From Jonesia quinghaiensis DSM 15701 (GTDB lineage: Bacteria > Actinomycetota > Actinomycetes > Actinomycetales > Cellulomonadaceae): DNA of 64,000 nucleotides. Numbering within the stretch: the first letter of the stretch is position 1; every line of letters begins with the position of its first letter. Location: assembly GCF_000423205.1 (NCBI RefSeq), contig NZ_AUHN01000004.1, forward strand, positions 186,001-250,000, read 5' to 3'. Positions 25,808-34,867 of the stretch are shown one piece after another. The position numbers were made by a program, and so were the translations under genes. Under the pieces are notes generated by a model, which saw only the letters and a program-made list of their open reading frames with translations, did no database searches and was not told where the DNA came from.

Positions 25808-27073
25808 CTAACTCAGAAGCCCGTGCTCACGCATCTGCCGCGCAAGGTCATCACCATCTGGGCCCATAACGAACGCTGTTTCCACGGTGGGCCCATCCGT
25901 GTTCTCTTCGGCTTGACGGTTCGCCTGGGTCGCTGTCGGCATACCGTGAGCCAAAACCGCTTCACTAAATGTCAGCTGACGGATCGCGACCATACGAACA
26001 TGATCAGGCATATCCACCACAAAATCACGATAGATCACTGGGTCATGCTGCCCATCGTCACCGACCAGGATCCACTGAACGTCAGGGAAATCATTCGCAA
26101 GGCGGCGCAAACTCCGCTCCTTGTGCTCGCGGCCCGACCGAAAGAACCCCGTATTGGTAGGCCCAAAATCTGTCATGAGCATTGGTCCGTGCGGGAACCC
26201 GTGATGCGCGAAGAAACGCAGCATCGTTGGGACAACATTCCACGCCCCGGTGGACAAGTAGAACACCGGGAAGTCATTGTGTTGCGCACCAAGTTGCCGG
26301 TATAGCCGAGCCATACCCGGCACAGCGGTGCGGGCATCCTCGTGGAGGATAAAAGAGTTCCAGATCGCCAACAAGGGGCGCGGCAAAGACGTCACGATGG
26401 CGGTGTCGTCAATATCGGAGATGAGTCCTGCCCGGGTATCGGGGCCTAAGACCCGCACTCCCAGAGTGGCTTGACCGCCGTGAAGTGTAGACATCTCTAC
26501 TTCATGCCAACCAGCCTCGGCAACACTGGGGATCACAACATCGATGTAGCCGTTGAGGTCTGAATGGACGAGAAACCGCTGCCCCGCTAGCATCAACCGA
26601 ACTGGGACGCCAGGGGATTGAACAGTGAAGAAATTGCGCCATCCGCGCACCGCACGCAACGCTTCGGCCCGCCCTGGAACTGAAGTTCGGCGCAATAAAA
26701 CACGTCGTTTAGGGGAGACAACAACTCGCGCGAGCACCCGCACCCACCCTGCTTTGGCGGCTGCTTGGGTTGGTGCGCTGAGTGAACTGTTCGTTGTGGC
26801 ATCAGTGCTGGTGGAGCGTTGTACGTCTTCGCTCTCAGCATCTGATGCCGAAACAGGTTCAAGAACCCGGTACGTGTCGGGGTCAGGTGAGGTGTGCGAT
26901 GCCATTCCCGGGGCAGCACCGTACCCCACATACGGTTCAATTCGTTCACGCCATCCTAGGCGTTGGAAAAACGATGAGAGCCACCGCACAACGCGCACCT
27001 CGACTCGGCGCGCCCAGTACGGTTTGCTTGTGGGTTGGTTCTTAGTTGGTGAGACCGCCCCAGATGACGTCAA
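25808..27073 (-). CDS. App1-type phosphatidate phosphatase (DUF2183)
   Basis: 421 residues. The C-terminal half carries LISDIDDTAIVT, the HAD-like DxDxT motif of the App1/DUF2183 family, followed by VFYLSTGAWN and ILVGDDGQHDPVIY, typical of these phosphatases. App1 in yeast dephosphorylates phosphatidate; the bacterial role is less certain. The first about 110 residues contain a low-complexity Ser/Thr/Ala linker. The start is a TTG at 27073 with AAGGGG five bases before it, inside the end of the upstream tyrosine phosphatase gene, so the two are translationally close. Confidence 0.83.
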   Translation of the reverse strand: MTSSGAVSPTKNQPTSKPYWARRVEVRVVRWLSSFFQRLGWRERIEPYVGYGAAPGMASHTSPDPDTYRVLEPVSASDAESEDVQRSTSTDATTNSSLSAPTQAAAKAGWVRVLARVVVSPKRRVLLRRTSVPGRAEALRAVRGWRNFFTVQSPGVPVRLMLAGQRFLVHSDLNGYIDVVIPSVAEAGWHEVEMSTLHGGQATLGVRVLGPDTRAGLISDIDDTAIVTSLPRPLLAIWNSFILHEDARTAVPGMARLYRQLGAQHNDFPVFYLSTGAWNVVPTMLRFFAHHGFPHGPMLMTDFGPTNTGFFRSGREHKERSLRRLANDFPDVQWILVGDDGQHDPVIYRDFVVDMPDHVRMVAIRQLTFSEAVLAHGMPTATQANRQAEENTDGPTVETAFVMGPDGDDLARQMREHGLLS

Positions 27074-27075
27074 AA

Positions 27076-27603
27076 CTACCCCTTGTTCAGTTCCATTTTC
27101 AGGAACTCGATGATTCCGTCAGTTGCTGCTTCGACCTGTTCCAAGCAGATCTGAAAGTCTTTCATCCCCCCGTACCAAGGGTCTTCAACATCCAGCAAAT
27201 ACTCGTCATGAAATGTTGCGGCACCTGGTGCTTGTGGATCAAAACTTCGGAACATCACAATGTGATCGGTTGCTTCCGGTGTGCCAGCTTGATCCGCTAG
27301 GCGGCGGATCGCGCGGGCGTGGGAGGTTGTCATCGCGAGGATGAGATCGTGGGAACCGATATCCGAAGCTTCTATCTGCCGGGCACGATGCGCAGCAATA
27401 GTAGCGTCGGTGTATCCGGCATCCAGCAGTGCCCGTCGGGCTCGATGATCGATGGGGTTTCCCGCTTCTTCATCGCTAACACCGCTTGATGCTACCCGGA
27501 CAACGTCTGCCAACCCATGCTGGCGTAACTTGTCATCAAGGACGTACTGCGCCATGGGGGATCGACAGATATTTCCGGTGCAGACCATCATGATTGCGTA
27601 CAC
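27076..27603 (-). CDS. Low-molecular-weight protein tyrosine phosphatase
   Basis: The N-terminus VYAIMMVCTGNICRSPMAQ contains the catalytic P-loop C-x5-R-S, and DVEDPWYGG near residue 150 carries the general-acid Asp. 175 residues is a little longer than typical. It removes phosphate from tyrosine residues, or from arginine in some family members. GTG 27603 is preferred (GGAG five bases upstream); the longer frame to 27642 has no ribosome site. Head of a run with the App1-type phosphatase, the aminotransferase following. Confidence 0.92.
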   Translation of the reverse strand: MYAIMMVCTGNICRSPMAQYVLDDKLRQHGLADVVRVASSGVSDEEAGNPIDHRARRALLDAGYTDATIAAHRARQIEASDIGSHDLILAMTTSHARAIRRLADQAGTPEATDHIVMFRSFDPQAPGAATFHDEYLLDVEDPWYGGMKDFQICLEQVEAATDGIIEFLKMELNKG

Positions 27604-27672
27604 GTGTGCTCCTTGCCATCCATGGTCTTCCCTTTCTGACAATGTAACAGGGGCACCCAGCCCTCACTGCAC

Positions 27673-28464
27673 CTACTCGCCCGTGCGACCCGTTTCGTTG
27701 AGCACCGTGACCTCTGAGGTTCTCACTGTGGACCACCCATCGAGCAGCCAGCGGCCTTTGTTCTGCGTTAATGTCGCGGTGAACTCAGCAGAGTATCCGA
27801 TGTTATTCGGGTTCGCATGGGCAGTCACATCGACGGGGAAGGTGATGGTGGGGTCGTCGTCGGACATTGAGAACCGCGGAATCCCCCAAAACCTGACTTC
27901 TAGTGAGCCGGTGGATATGTAGCGGACACCGTCAACTTTTGCCCACAGTCCATCGCGTGAGGTTTGCGGAGCGAATGACCCGATTGCTGATGAATCACCA
28001 CTTTCCGCAAGTTCGACGTATTCTACTATTTGGTCCCAGAGATCGTCAGTAACAATGGAGCGAATGGGTTCGTAGTAGCTCAGTTCGTCACCGGAACGCG
28101 CCCGATGCAGGGCGGTTAACCCTGCGTGAGTTCGGGCAGTGATATTTGCAGCCACCCCCACCACCTCAAGTGGTGTTTCTTCGTAACGTTTGCTGAAACT
28201 TGTGGGCGCAATGGTTTTGTCTAGCGCCGCTTCGAGACGCGCGTTGCGCGGCCAGGTTTCGATGCCAATATAGGGCACAAAAACCGGGTCAACAATGTCT
28301 TGCGGTTCGTCTTCTGGTTTCTCGTATGCGGTTTCTGCTGCGGGAGTTAATGGGGCTTCATCGGCTTGGCATGCACTCAGCGTGATGACAGCCATCACCA
28401 GGCACATGCTCCAAAAGCCGTGGACGATGCGCCGCGACCGCAACGTAAGGGCAGTCAGTTCCAT
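27673..28464 (-). CDS. Lipoprotein, hypothetical
   Basis: A 263-residue secreted lipoprotein: basic N-terminus, hydrophobic stretch, and lipobox ITLSAC with Cys at about residue 32. The mature part is acidic and includes aromatic-rich repeats (IRSIVTDDLWDQIVEYVE, WLLDGWSTVRT). I do not recognise a domain. Its start overlaps the end of the upstream gene, so it is coupled to the 28455-29888 product and both probably act at the cell surface together. Confidence 0.75.
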   Translation of the reverse strand: MELTALTLRSRRIVHGFWSMCLVMAVITLSACQADEAPLTPAAETAYEKPEDEPQDIVDPVFVPYIGIETWPRNARLEAALDKTIAPTSFSKRYEETPLEVVGVAANITARTHAGLTALHRARSGDELSYYEPIRSIVTDDLWDQIVEYVELAESGDSSAIGSFAPQTSRDGLWAKVDGVRYISTGSLEVRFWGIPRFSMSDDDPTITFPVDVTAHANPNNIGYSAEFTATLTQNKGRWLLDGWSTVRTSEVTVLNETGRTGE

Positions 28465-29888
28465 TTCGCCAGAGATAGTGACTCACGTGCGGGGTCAATG
28501 GAGATGAGCCAGGACATCTTTCCTGAGGTCTTTTGGGTTTCTGATTCAAACCGTGTCACCGTTTCCCACGCGTAGATGCGGGGGTTGTATTGGGTGACGA
28601 CCTGCGGGTAGGAGTACCAGAGCCGGAATTTCCCGGAGTAGGTCAGTTTCGATGAGGTTGCATCGAGGGTGAATTCCTCTGAGGTTGGGGTCCAGGTGAA
28701 ACTTTCGATCTGGTCTGCTGGGGCCAGCATGTCTTTAGCCTGGTTAGGGCATGCTTTTCCGTTGAGATCTTTCAGACATGACGCGATGATTTCTTCAGCG
28801 AGTGCTCGAGCGTCCTCTTCAAGGGCCTGCGTCGGCTGCTCAGTCAACGTGATGGTGTTGTACTGGTCGCTGACTCCAGCGGTCACGGTTTGAGTTGGAC
28901 CGTAGTTAAAGTAACGACCACGAGCAGGGCCTTCCACTGCGTAGATTCCAGGCAGAACAAGCTGAGAAACAGTGGACCCACTTGTGGCCTGGGCTTCACC
29001 GCCATTAATAACAGCCGCCCGCGCAGGGCCACTGGACCGAGGGGATGTCATGATGACATCAAGTTTGCGTTCTAAACCTTTGTCTAAAAGCCAGGTTGAA
29101 AACAGACCGAACCCGCCAGCTTCCTTGCGCAGGGTGAAGACGACGTCGTGCGTTTGGTCTTGTTGAGTGATCGTTGCACGTACTGCAGCAGTTGATTCGC
29201 CCTCATCCACCGAATTAATGGTGAAACTTGTGGGCCGCCCAGCTAGGTGGCGGTAGTTGCGGAGTGCTTGACTGGCGTAGGTGTCTGCCTGGCTTGCGGT
29301 AGAAGATGACAGTTGCAAGGCGCGAGGAGCATCACCGTCAACGAGCGCACCGAGGTATCTGTCGACCGTCGCCGATGGGCTAAAGAACGCAGCACGTGCG
29401 TAAAGGATTCCCGCAGCGATCAGCGCAAGGACCATCAATGCGATGACTGCTTTTGCCCACGGAGTCTTTACTGACTGCTGTGTCGAGGATTTTTGCGCGT
29501 CAGACGTTTGCTGGCTAGTGACGGTGGGAAGGTCTTGAGTAGGGGCGTTAGTGCGCTCATTTTGAGCGGGAATAGTGAAGTGTGGCATTCCTGAAGGTGG
29601 TGGGGGTTGATGCGGCGGTTCGTCGGTCGGGGTGCCGGGAACTGTTCGTACATTGTGGAGACGAGAACGCATGATGGTGTCGTCGTCTGGCTCATGCGCG
29701 GAGGCTGCGCTTGGGTGCCCCACTCCTGCAGTTGACGACTGCTCTAACGGAGCCTGAGCTGGTGGGGTAACCGGTGTTGCAGCGACATCAGGAGAAGAAG
29801 GAGCACGCCGGACGGGAACAGTGTCGTCGTTGACCGCGTCAGGGGGCATGAATGCCCGGTAGCGGGGTTGATGATCGAGAGCAGACAT
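28455..29888 (-). CDS. Single-pass membrane protein with extracellular domain, hypothetical
   Basis: 477 residues: a long, disordered, Pro/Thr/Ala-rich cytoplasmic N-terminus (about 1-145), one membrane helix (AVIALMVLALIAAGILYARA), and a C-terminal extracellular domain of about 300 residues with YLGALVDGDAPRALQLSS, a pattern seen in actinobacterial DUF-type surface proteins. Topology is inferred from hydrophobicity. Its stop overlaps the lipoprotein start. No catalytic motif seen. Confidence 0.75.
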   Translation of the reverse strand: MSALDHQPRYRAFMPPDAVNDDTVPVRRAPSSPDVAATPVTPPAQAPLEQSSTAGVGHPSAASAHEPDDDTIMRSRLHNVRTVPGTPTDEPPHQPPPPSGMPHFTIPAQNERTNAPTQDLPTVTSQQTSDAQKSSTQQSVKTPWAKAVIALMVLALIAAGILYARAAFFSPSATVDRYLGALVDGDAPRALQLSSSTASQADTYASQALRNYRHLAGRPTSFTINSVDEGESTAAVRATITQQDQTHDVVFTLRKEAGGFGLFSTWLLDKGLERKLDVIMTSPRSSGPARAAVINGGEAQATSGSTVSQLVLPGIYAVEGPARGRYFNYGPTQTVTAGVSDQYNTITLTEQPTQALEEDARALAEEIIASCLKDLNGKACPNQAKDMLAPADQIESFTWTPTSEEFTLDATSSKLTYSGKFRLWYSYPQVVTQYNPRIYAWETVTRFESETQKTSGKMSWLISIDPARESLSLAKWN

Positions 29889-30065
29889 GTTGAACTCGCG
29901 GGCGTGAGGAAGCGGGAAGACCTAGCTTGATCAGAGTATCCGTGAACATGATCGCTGTGGCAGAAACGTGGAGGTCTCCCCATGCGCGCGATCTGCGATA
30001 ACGCCCACAGCTACAGACTTCTCACCGGCCGCTCCCTACTATCCCCACCGTCACGTGGGCATGCA

Positions 30066-30099
30066 AAAAGCGGAAGTCGAAACCTCGACTTCCGCTTTT
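30066..30099 (-). terminator. Rho-independent terminator of tRNA-Leu
   Basis: On the minus strand AAAAGCGGAAGTCGA and TCGACTTCCGCTTTT form a 15-bp stem around GGTT, directly downstream of the tRNA, ending in a U-rich tract CTTTTTGC. Confidence 0.88.
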
Positions 30100-30107
30100 C
30101 ATTACCG

Positions 30108-30190
30108 TGCGTGTGGGGGGACTTGAACCCCCACGCCCTTGCGGGCACTGGCACCTGAAGCCAGCGCGTCTGCCATTCCGCCACACACGC
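30108..30190 (-). tRNA. tRNA-Leu (anticodon CAG)
   Basis: The minus strand folds to a complete cloverleaf: acceptor GCGTGTG with CACACGC, D-arm GGCGGAATGGCAGAC, anticodon stem CTGGC/GCCAG with loop TTCAGGT, giving anticodon CAG, a short variable arm typical of class II tRNA (TGCCCGCAAGGGC) and T-arm GTGGGGGTTCAAGTCCCCC. Discriminator base is A; CCA is not encoded. It has its own terminator just downstream. Confidence 0.95.
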
Positions 30191-30399
30191 GAGAACGGAT
30201 AAAACTGTACCACGCAAACCTTCCACAATTTCCATCAGGATGTTTCACTGAGGTCTAAGTAACATACTTGATGGCGGATTCTGAGATTTCCTGTGTGCAT
30301 CTGCCACTGGTTATGCGGATTCATGACATGACCACGTAGGCTTCTGTCAGACCGTAATCACTACCAGAAGCTCGGTGACACCCGCGAAAGGAGGTTTCG

Positions 30400-31116
30400 A
30401 TGAGTTTCCTCGACAAGTTCGAGCAGCGCGTTGAACGCGCCGTGAACAGCACCTTCTCAAAGGTGTTCCGCAGCGATATTAAACCCGTTGACCTAGCAAG
30501 CGCGCTCAGGCGTGAGGTAGACGATCGGACCGCAGTGTTCGATCGGTCCCGCACCGTCGTTCCCAACGACTTCACCATTGAACTCTCCGAGGCCGATTTC
30601 GCGCAGATCGAGAGTTGGGGGGCAGAGATGCTCGCCGACGAACTCGCTGTGAACGTCACCGAGTACGCTGCATCACAGCACTACGCATTCGTCGGTCCCG
30701 TGGTGGTCAGTTTTGAACTGACCCCCACCTTAGAAACCGGCCACTTCACTGTGCGGTCTTCTACACTTCGGGGAAACGTGGCACCTGGTCCCGCCGACCC
30801 ACGCAGTTCGCGCCACCCTTTGCTCGACATCGACGGACAGCGTTATTTACTTACCGGGCCTGTGACGATTATTGGTCGCGGTTCAGAAGCCGATATTGTC
30901 GTGGATGACCCGGGGGTATCCCGCCGTCATCTCGAGATCTCTGTAACCCCCAATGGCGTGATTGCCACTGATCTCGGATCAACCAACGGCCTGTTTGTTG
31001 AGGGCCACCAGGTTCCAGCAGCGACCCTGCTTGATGGAAACTCGCTGACCATTGGCCGCACCAGGATTATGTTCTGGTCTGGTGTTGCCGATGACAATAA
31101 CCGTGGAGATAGGTAG
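30400..31116 (+). CDS. fhaA: FHA-domain protein FhaA
   Basis: First gene of the conserved cell-envelope kinase cluster. An N-terminal DUF3662 domain (about residues 1-120, starting MSFLDKFEQRVERAVNSTFS) is followed by a C-terminal FHA domain (IIGRGSEADIVVDDPGVSRRH, LGSTNGLFVEG) that binds phosphothreonine. In mycobacteria FhaA binds the phosphorylated MurJ pseudokinase domain and tunes peptidoglycan synthesis. Here the linker is short: 238 residues against about 527 in M. tuberculosis. AAAGGAGGT lies five bases before the ATG. Leads the operon to pknB. Confidence 0.93.
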   Translation: MSFLDKFEQRVERAVNSTFSKVFRSDIKPVDLASALRREVDDRTAVFDRSRTVVPNDFTIELSEADFAQIESWGAEMLADELAVNVTEYAASQHYAFVGPVVVSFELTPTLETGHFTVRSSTLRGNVAPGPADPRSSRHPLLDIDGQRYLLTGPVTIIGRGSEADIVVDDPGVSRRHLEISVTPNGVIATDLGSTNGLFVEGHQVPAATLLDGNSLTIGRTRIMFWSGVADDNNRGDR

Positions 31117-31126
31117 TTCCGCTGAC

Positions 31127-31600
31127 ATGAGCGCATTGGCGATGACCCTGCTACGGCTGGGATTTTTAGTTCTTTTGTGGGCTTTTGTCTACTTTGTCAT
31201 TCGCGTTTTGCGCTCAGATCTCTACGGCACACGGATAACGGCGGCACCCGCACCGGTCCCCGCAGTGAGCGCTCCCGCAACTCCTACGCCAAGCCGCAAA
31301 GCCGCTGCTGGCCCCACCCGCCTTGTGGTCACAGCCGGCCCATTAACCGGCACCACGATCCCTTTGGGTTCGTCCGCTATCCTCATCGGACGCTCACCCA
31401 GTTGCACGCTGGTTCTGGAAGATGATTACTCATCTTCGCGCCACGCCCGCGTGTTTCCCCAGTCTGACGCATGGTTTGTTGAAGACTTGGGGTCAACGAA
31501 CGGCACGTTCCTCGGCAAGGACAAGGTAACGGAACCGACTCCGCTACCTTTAGGTGCACCAGTTCGTGTGGGTCAAAGCACGATCGAACTGCAAAGGTAA
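31127..31600 (+). CDS. fhaB: FHA-domain membrane protein FhaB (FipA-type)
   Basis: 157 residues: one membrane helix at the N-terminus (MTLLRLGFLVLLWAFVYFVIRVL), a Pro/Ala-rich linker, and an FHA domain (ILIGRSPSCTLVLEDDYSSSRHARV, LGSTNGTFLGKDKV). It reads phosphothreonine marks at the membrane, usually those of PknA/PknB, and is linked to septation. ATG 31127 is chosen because the family begins MSxLxLxLLRLGF; the ribosome site is weak, and an in-frame ATG at 31091 cannot be excluded. Ten bases follow fhaA. Confidence 0.91.
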   Translation: MSALAMTLLRLGFLVLLWAFVYFVIRVLRSDLYGTRITAAPAPVPAVSAPATPTPSRKAAAGPTRLVVTAGPLTGTTIPLGSSAILIGRSPSCTLVLEDDYSSSRHARVFPQSDAWFVEDLGSTNGTFLGKDKVTEPTPLPLGAPVRVGQSTIELQR

Positions 31601-31604
31601 GTCC

Positions 31605-33131
31605 GTGACAATTGCATTGAGGTACTCCACACGCTCCGACGTGGGACTCGTGCGTGCCAACAACCAGGATTCGGCCTTTGCCGGAGAGCAACTCCTACTC
31701 GTCGCTGACGGCATGGGCGGCCACGCAGGTGGTGATGTCGCATCCGCCCTGTGTGTCGCGTCGATAGCGCCTCTGAACAACGAAGCCGTGTCAACATCGT
31801 CCATGCTTGAACGCCTTGGTGAAGCCATCGAGCGCGCCCGCGTAGACCTCGTCAATCAAGCTCGCGGTCACCGTTCACTCGCTGGCATGGGAACCACCGT
31901 CACTGCACTGCTACTCGGCGAGAATAAACTCGCTATGGCTCACATGGGTGATTCACGTGGATATCTCTTGCGCGATGGAAAACTCACCCAGGTCACCAAA
32001 GACCACACGTTCGTTCAACATCTCGTTGACGCCGGGAAAATTACCCCTGACGAAGCAGAAACACACCCTCAACGTTCCGTTGTCATGCGGGTTCTCGGGG
32101 ACTTTGAGTTAGATCTCGTACCTGACCTGTCCATCCGTGAAGCACGCCCCGGTGACCGCTGGCTGCTGTGCTCTGATGGACTGTCGGGTTTTGTGCGTTT
32201 TGAGACCATGGAACAAACGCTGCGCGACGTCCAAGACTTGGAGTTGTGCTCCGAATATCTCATCCAGTTGGCTCTGCGTGGCGGTGGTAGTGACAACATC
32301 ACCTGCGTTGTCGCTGACATTTACGAAACCGAAGACTCCACAGTCATCCACGACCGTGAACTTCCCGCAGCCATCGCTGTCGGCTCGATCGCCTACGGCG
32401 AAGACCTCCCCGCAGCCCTTGAGGATGGCGGAGCGGCATCGGAAAGCAAAGAACTTCTACGTGAAGCACACGGCAAGGTAGAACAGGTCATCTTGTTCGC
32501 TGAGGCTCGACGCCGTGGCGACGCCGAACCACAAACCCAAACAGGTTCGCTGAATCTCAGCGAAGCGGACCTTGAAACTGCCGAACAACACCACGGCGTT
32601 CACAGCGATGACGTGGATGTTGACGATGTCATGGTGTCCACACCATCGCCACGCCGCGGAGTCGTCCGTTCGCTGATCAACACACTACTTGTCCTGATTT
32701 TGTTAGGCGCGGCTGGTTACGGTGTCTTCTGGTGGGGTTCCCAGCAATACTTCCTAGGTGTTCACCAAGGGAAAGTTGCGATATTCAACGGCTTCCCCCA
32801 GTCCATTGGGCCGGTACACCTGTCATCCACCGTTGACGTCTCAGACACCCCTGTCACGGGCCTGACCCCCTTTGAGTCCAGTCAGTTGTACTCAACCATT
32901 CGCGCCGACTCTCTCGCAGATGCACGCGAACGCCTGACTTACTTTGAGGATCTCGTGACGACGCGAAACCCAGAGGGTGACACAGATCCTGCTACCAGCA
33001 CAGATCCATCCACTGATCCCGCAACCGAGCCAGAACCCGCCAACGGCGACAGCACCACTGATACGGAATCCGCACCTGCTGACTCCACCACGAACGAGGC
33101 TGACACATCGGCTGCAACAGATAGGGGCTGA
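31605..33131 (+). CDS. pstP: PP2C-type Ser/Thr protein phosphatase PstP
   Basis: Reverses PknA/PknB phosphorylation. The catalytic domain (about residues 1-235) shows RSDVGLVRANNQDSAFAG, LLLVADGMGGHAGGD, AHMGDSRGYLLRDG, TKDHTFVQ and CSDGLSGFV, the metal-binding PP2C motifs. A long acidic linker leads to one membrane helix (LINTLLVLILLGAAGYGVFWW) and an extracellular tail rich in Thr/Asp/Pro at its end. The start is GTG 31605 after AAGGTAAGTCC; 508 residues. In the usual place between fhaB and rodA. Confidence 0.94.
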   Translation: MTIALRYSTRSDVGLVRANNQDSAFAGEQLLLVADGMGGHAGGDVASALCVASIAPLNNEAVSTSSMLERLGEAIERARVDLVNQARGHRSLAGMGTTVTALLLGENKLAMAHMGDSRGYLLRDGKLTQVTKDHTFVQHLVDAGKITPDEAETHPQRSVVMRVLGDFELDLVPDLSIREARPGDRWLLCSDGLSGFVRFETMEQTLRDVQDLELCSEYLIQLALRGGGSDNITCVVADIYETEDSTVIHDRELPAAIAVGSIAYGEDLPAALEDGGAASESKELLREAHGKVEQVILFAEARRRGDAEPQTQTGSLNLSEADLETAEQHHGVHSDDVDVDDVMVSTPSPRRGVVRSLINTLLVLILLGAAGYGVFWWGSQQYFLGVHQGKVAIFNGFPQSIGPVHLSSTVDVSDTPVTGLTPFESSQLYSTIRADSLADARERLTYFEDLVTTRNPEGDTDPATSTDPSTDPATEPEPANGDSTTDTESAPADSTTNEADTSAATDRG

Positions 33132-33133
33132 CG

Positions 33134-34867
33134 GTGAGCATCGACACTCCCCAAGTTCGCACCCGGCGCGGAAGTGAACTTTTTCTTCTTGCGTGCGGTC
33201 TCGGTATCGGCGCTATGGCCTATGCAATCATCGGGTTTGCGCTTGATGACTCCATTCCCGCTGAGTTCTTCACGTTCATAGCCACGATGAGTGTGCTGGG
33301 TTTACTTCTGCACGCGGTGATTCGTAAGGCAGCACCCTTCGCTGACCCATTGATCATGCCGATCGCGTTCGCGCTGAACAACGTCGGCCTTGCGATGATC
33401 TTCCGCATTTCCCGCGCAATGGACAGCGACCTGGCCACTAAGCAGCTCGGCTGGACGGCTGTCAGCATCGTTGCCTGCGCGGTTGTGGTGTTCTTTGTGA
33501 AGGATCACCGAATCCTTCGCCGGTACACCTATGTCACGATGCTGAGCGCCCTGGTCCTTGCCATGTTGCCGCTAGTACCGTTCCTGGGTAGAGAAATCAA
33601 CGGCGCGCAAATCTGGATTCACATTGGGCCGTTCTCTCTTCAGCCAGCCGAGTTTTCCAAGATTCTCCTGGCTGTCTTTTTTGCCGGTTACCTTGTTGAA
33701 AACCGGGATCGTCTTGCCCTAGCTGGACCGAAAATTGCGGGTATCCAACTCCCACGCATGCGCGACTTCGGCCCAATCATCTTGGTGTGGGTCACCTCCA
33801 TTGTCATCCTCGTTATGCAACGCGACCTAGGAACATCCCTGCTGATTTTTGGGCTGTTTGTAGCAATGTTGTACATCGCTACTGAGCGCATCAGCTGGAT
33901 TGTCATCGGCTTCCTGATGTTCAGCGTTGGTGTTGTCGCCGCACTAAGCCAGTTCACCCACGTACAGTCACGATTTGATGCCTGGCTACACGCCCTAGAC
34001 AACGAGGTATTTAACGCCGAGTTTGGTGGCTCAGGACAACTCGTTCGCGGAATGTACGGCATGGCGTCCGGTGGACTATTCGGCACCGGACTAGGCGAAG
34101 GCCGCCCCACCATTGTTCCGTTCTCCTACTCTGACTTTATTTTCGCTTCACTCGGTGAAGAACTAGGTCTCACCGGCATTTTCGCCATCCTGTTGTTGTA
34201 CGTACTCTTTGTGCAACGCGGTTTCCGCGTTGCACTGGGCACCCGGGATGGGTTCGGTAAACTCCTGGCCTCAGGGCTCGCATTTGTTATCGCCTGGCAG
34301 ATGTTCGTGGTTATTGGTGGCGTCACCCGCGTCATCCCACTCACCGGGTTAACCACACCATTCATGGCATACGGCGGGTCATCTCTGCTCGCCAACTGGG
34401 TTATCGTGGCCATTTTGCTTCGTATTTCCGACAATGCGCGCAGGCCTTCACCACTACCGCTCCGTGGGGCAACAGGCTCAGAAGACGACGGCACACGGCG
34501 CCGTTCCGCTGTCATTAACGACGCGAACGTTCAAGCCGTTGACCCACATGATCAGCCAGAACAAAACACTGAACACTTCCAGTGGATGAACCAGTTGGAC
34601 AACGCGGGCACCCAAGTAATCCAACGGCGGGACGTGATCTCCGCGCAGGAGGCTCCTGCCACCACAGATGCGCAACCTGTAGCACCTGGCGGAGAGAGCG
34701 GAAGGCCAACAACCGCCCCAACCCCACACGCTGCCCCATCGTTCCCCTCTGCCCGGTCAGCACAATCTCAAGGGTCGCCACGCACCTCACCTGACCTGCC
34801 AGCTGTTCCACAACCTGAGCAGGACCACACACCACCTCGATACTCCCGGAGGGAAGACAGTGAATAA
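33134..34867 (+). CDS. rodA: SEDS peptidoglycan polymerase RodA/FtsW-like
   Basis: Glycan-strand polymerase of the SEDS family with about ten membrane helices between residues 15 and 440. LPLVPFLGREINGAQIWIHIG, LQPAEFSKILLAVFFAGYL, VMQRDLGTSLLIFGLFVAM and PLTGLTTPFMAYGGSSLLANW are family signatures. A hydrophilic tail of about 140 residues (Pro/Ser/Gln-rich) follows, longer than in mycobacterial RodA. GTG 33134 starts three bases after the pstP stop. It works with the class B PBP encoded next, whose start overlaps its end. Confidence 0.93.
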   Translation: MSIDTPQVRTRRGSELFLLACGLGIGAMAYAIIGFALDDSIPAEFFTFIATMSVLGLLLHAVIRKAAPFADPLIMPIAFALNNVGLAMIFRISRAMDSDLATKQLGWTAVSIVACAVVVFFVKDHRILRRYTYVTMLSALVLAMLPLVPFLGREINGAQIWIHIGPFSLQPAEFSKILLAVFFAGYLVENRDRLALAGPKIAGIQLPRMRDFGPIILVWVTSIVILVMQRDLGTSLLIFGLFVAMLYIATERISWIVIGFLMFSVGVVAALSQFTHVQSRFDAWLHALDNEVFNAEFGGSGQLVRGMYGMASGGLFGTGLGEGRPTIVPFSYSDFIFASLGEELGLTGIFAILLLYVLFVQRGFRVALGTRDGFGKLLASGLAFVIAWQMFVVIGGVTRVIPLTGLTTPFMAYGGSSLLANWVIVAILLRISDNARRPSPLPLRGATGSEDDGTRRRSAVINDANVQAVDPHDQPEQNTEHFQWMNQLDNAGTQVIQRRDVISAQEAPATTDAQPVAPGGESGRPTTAPTPHAAPSFPSARSAQSQGSPRTSPDLPAVPQPEQDHTPPRYSRREDSE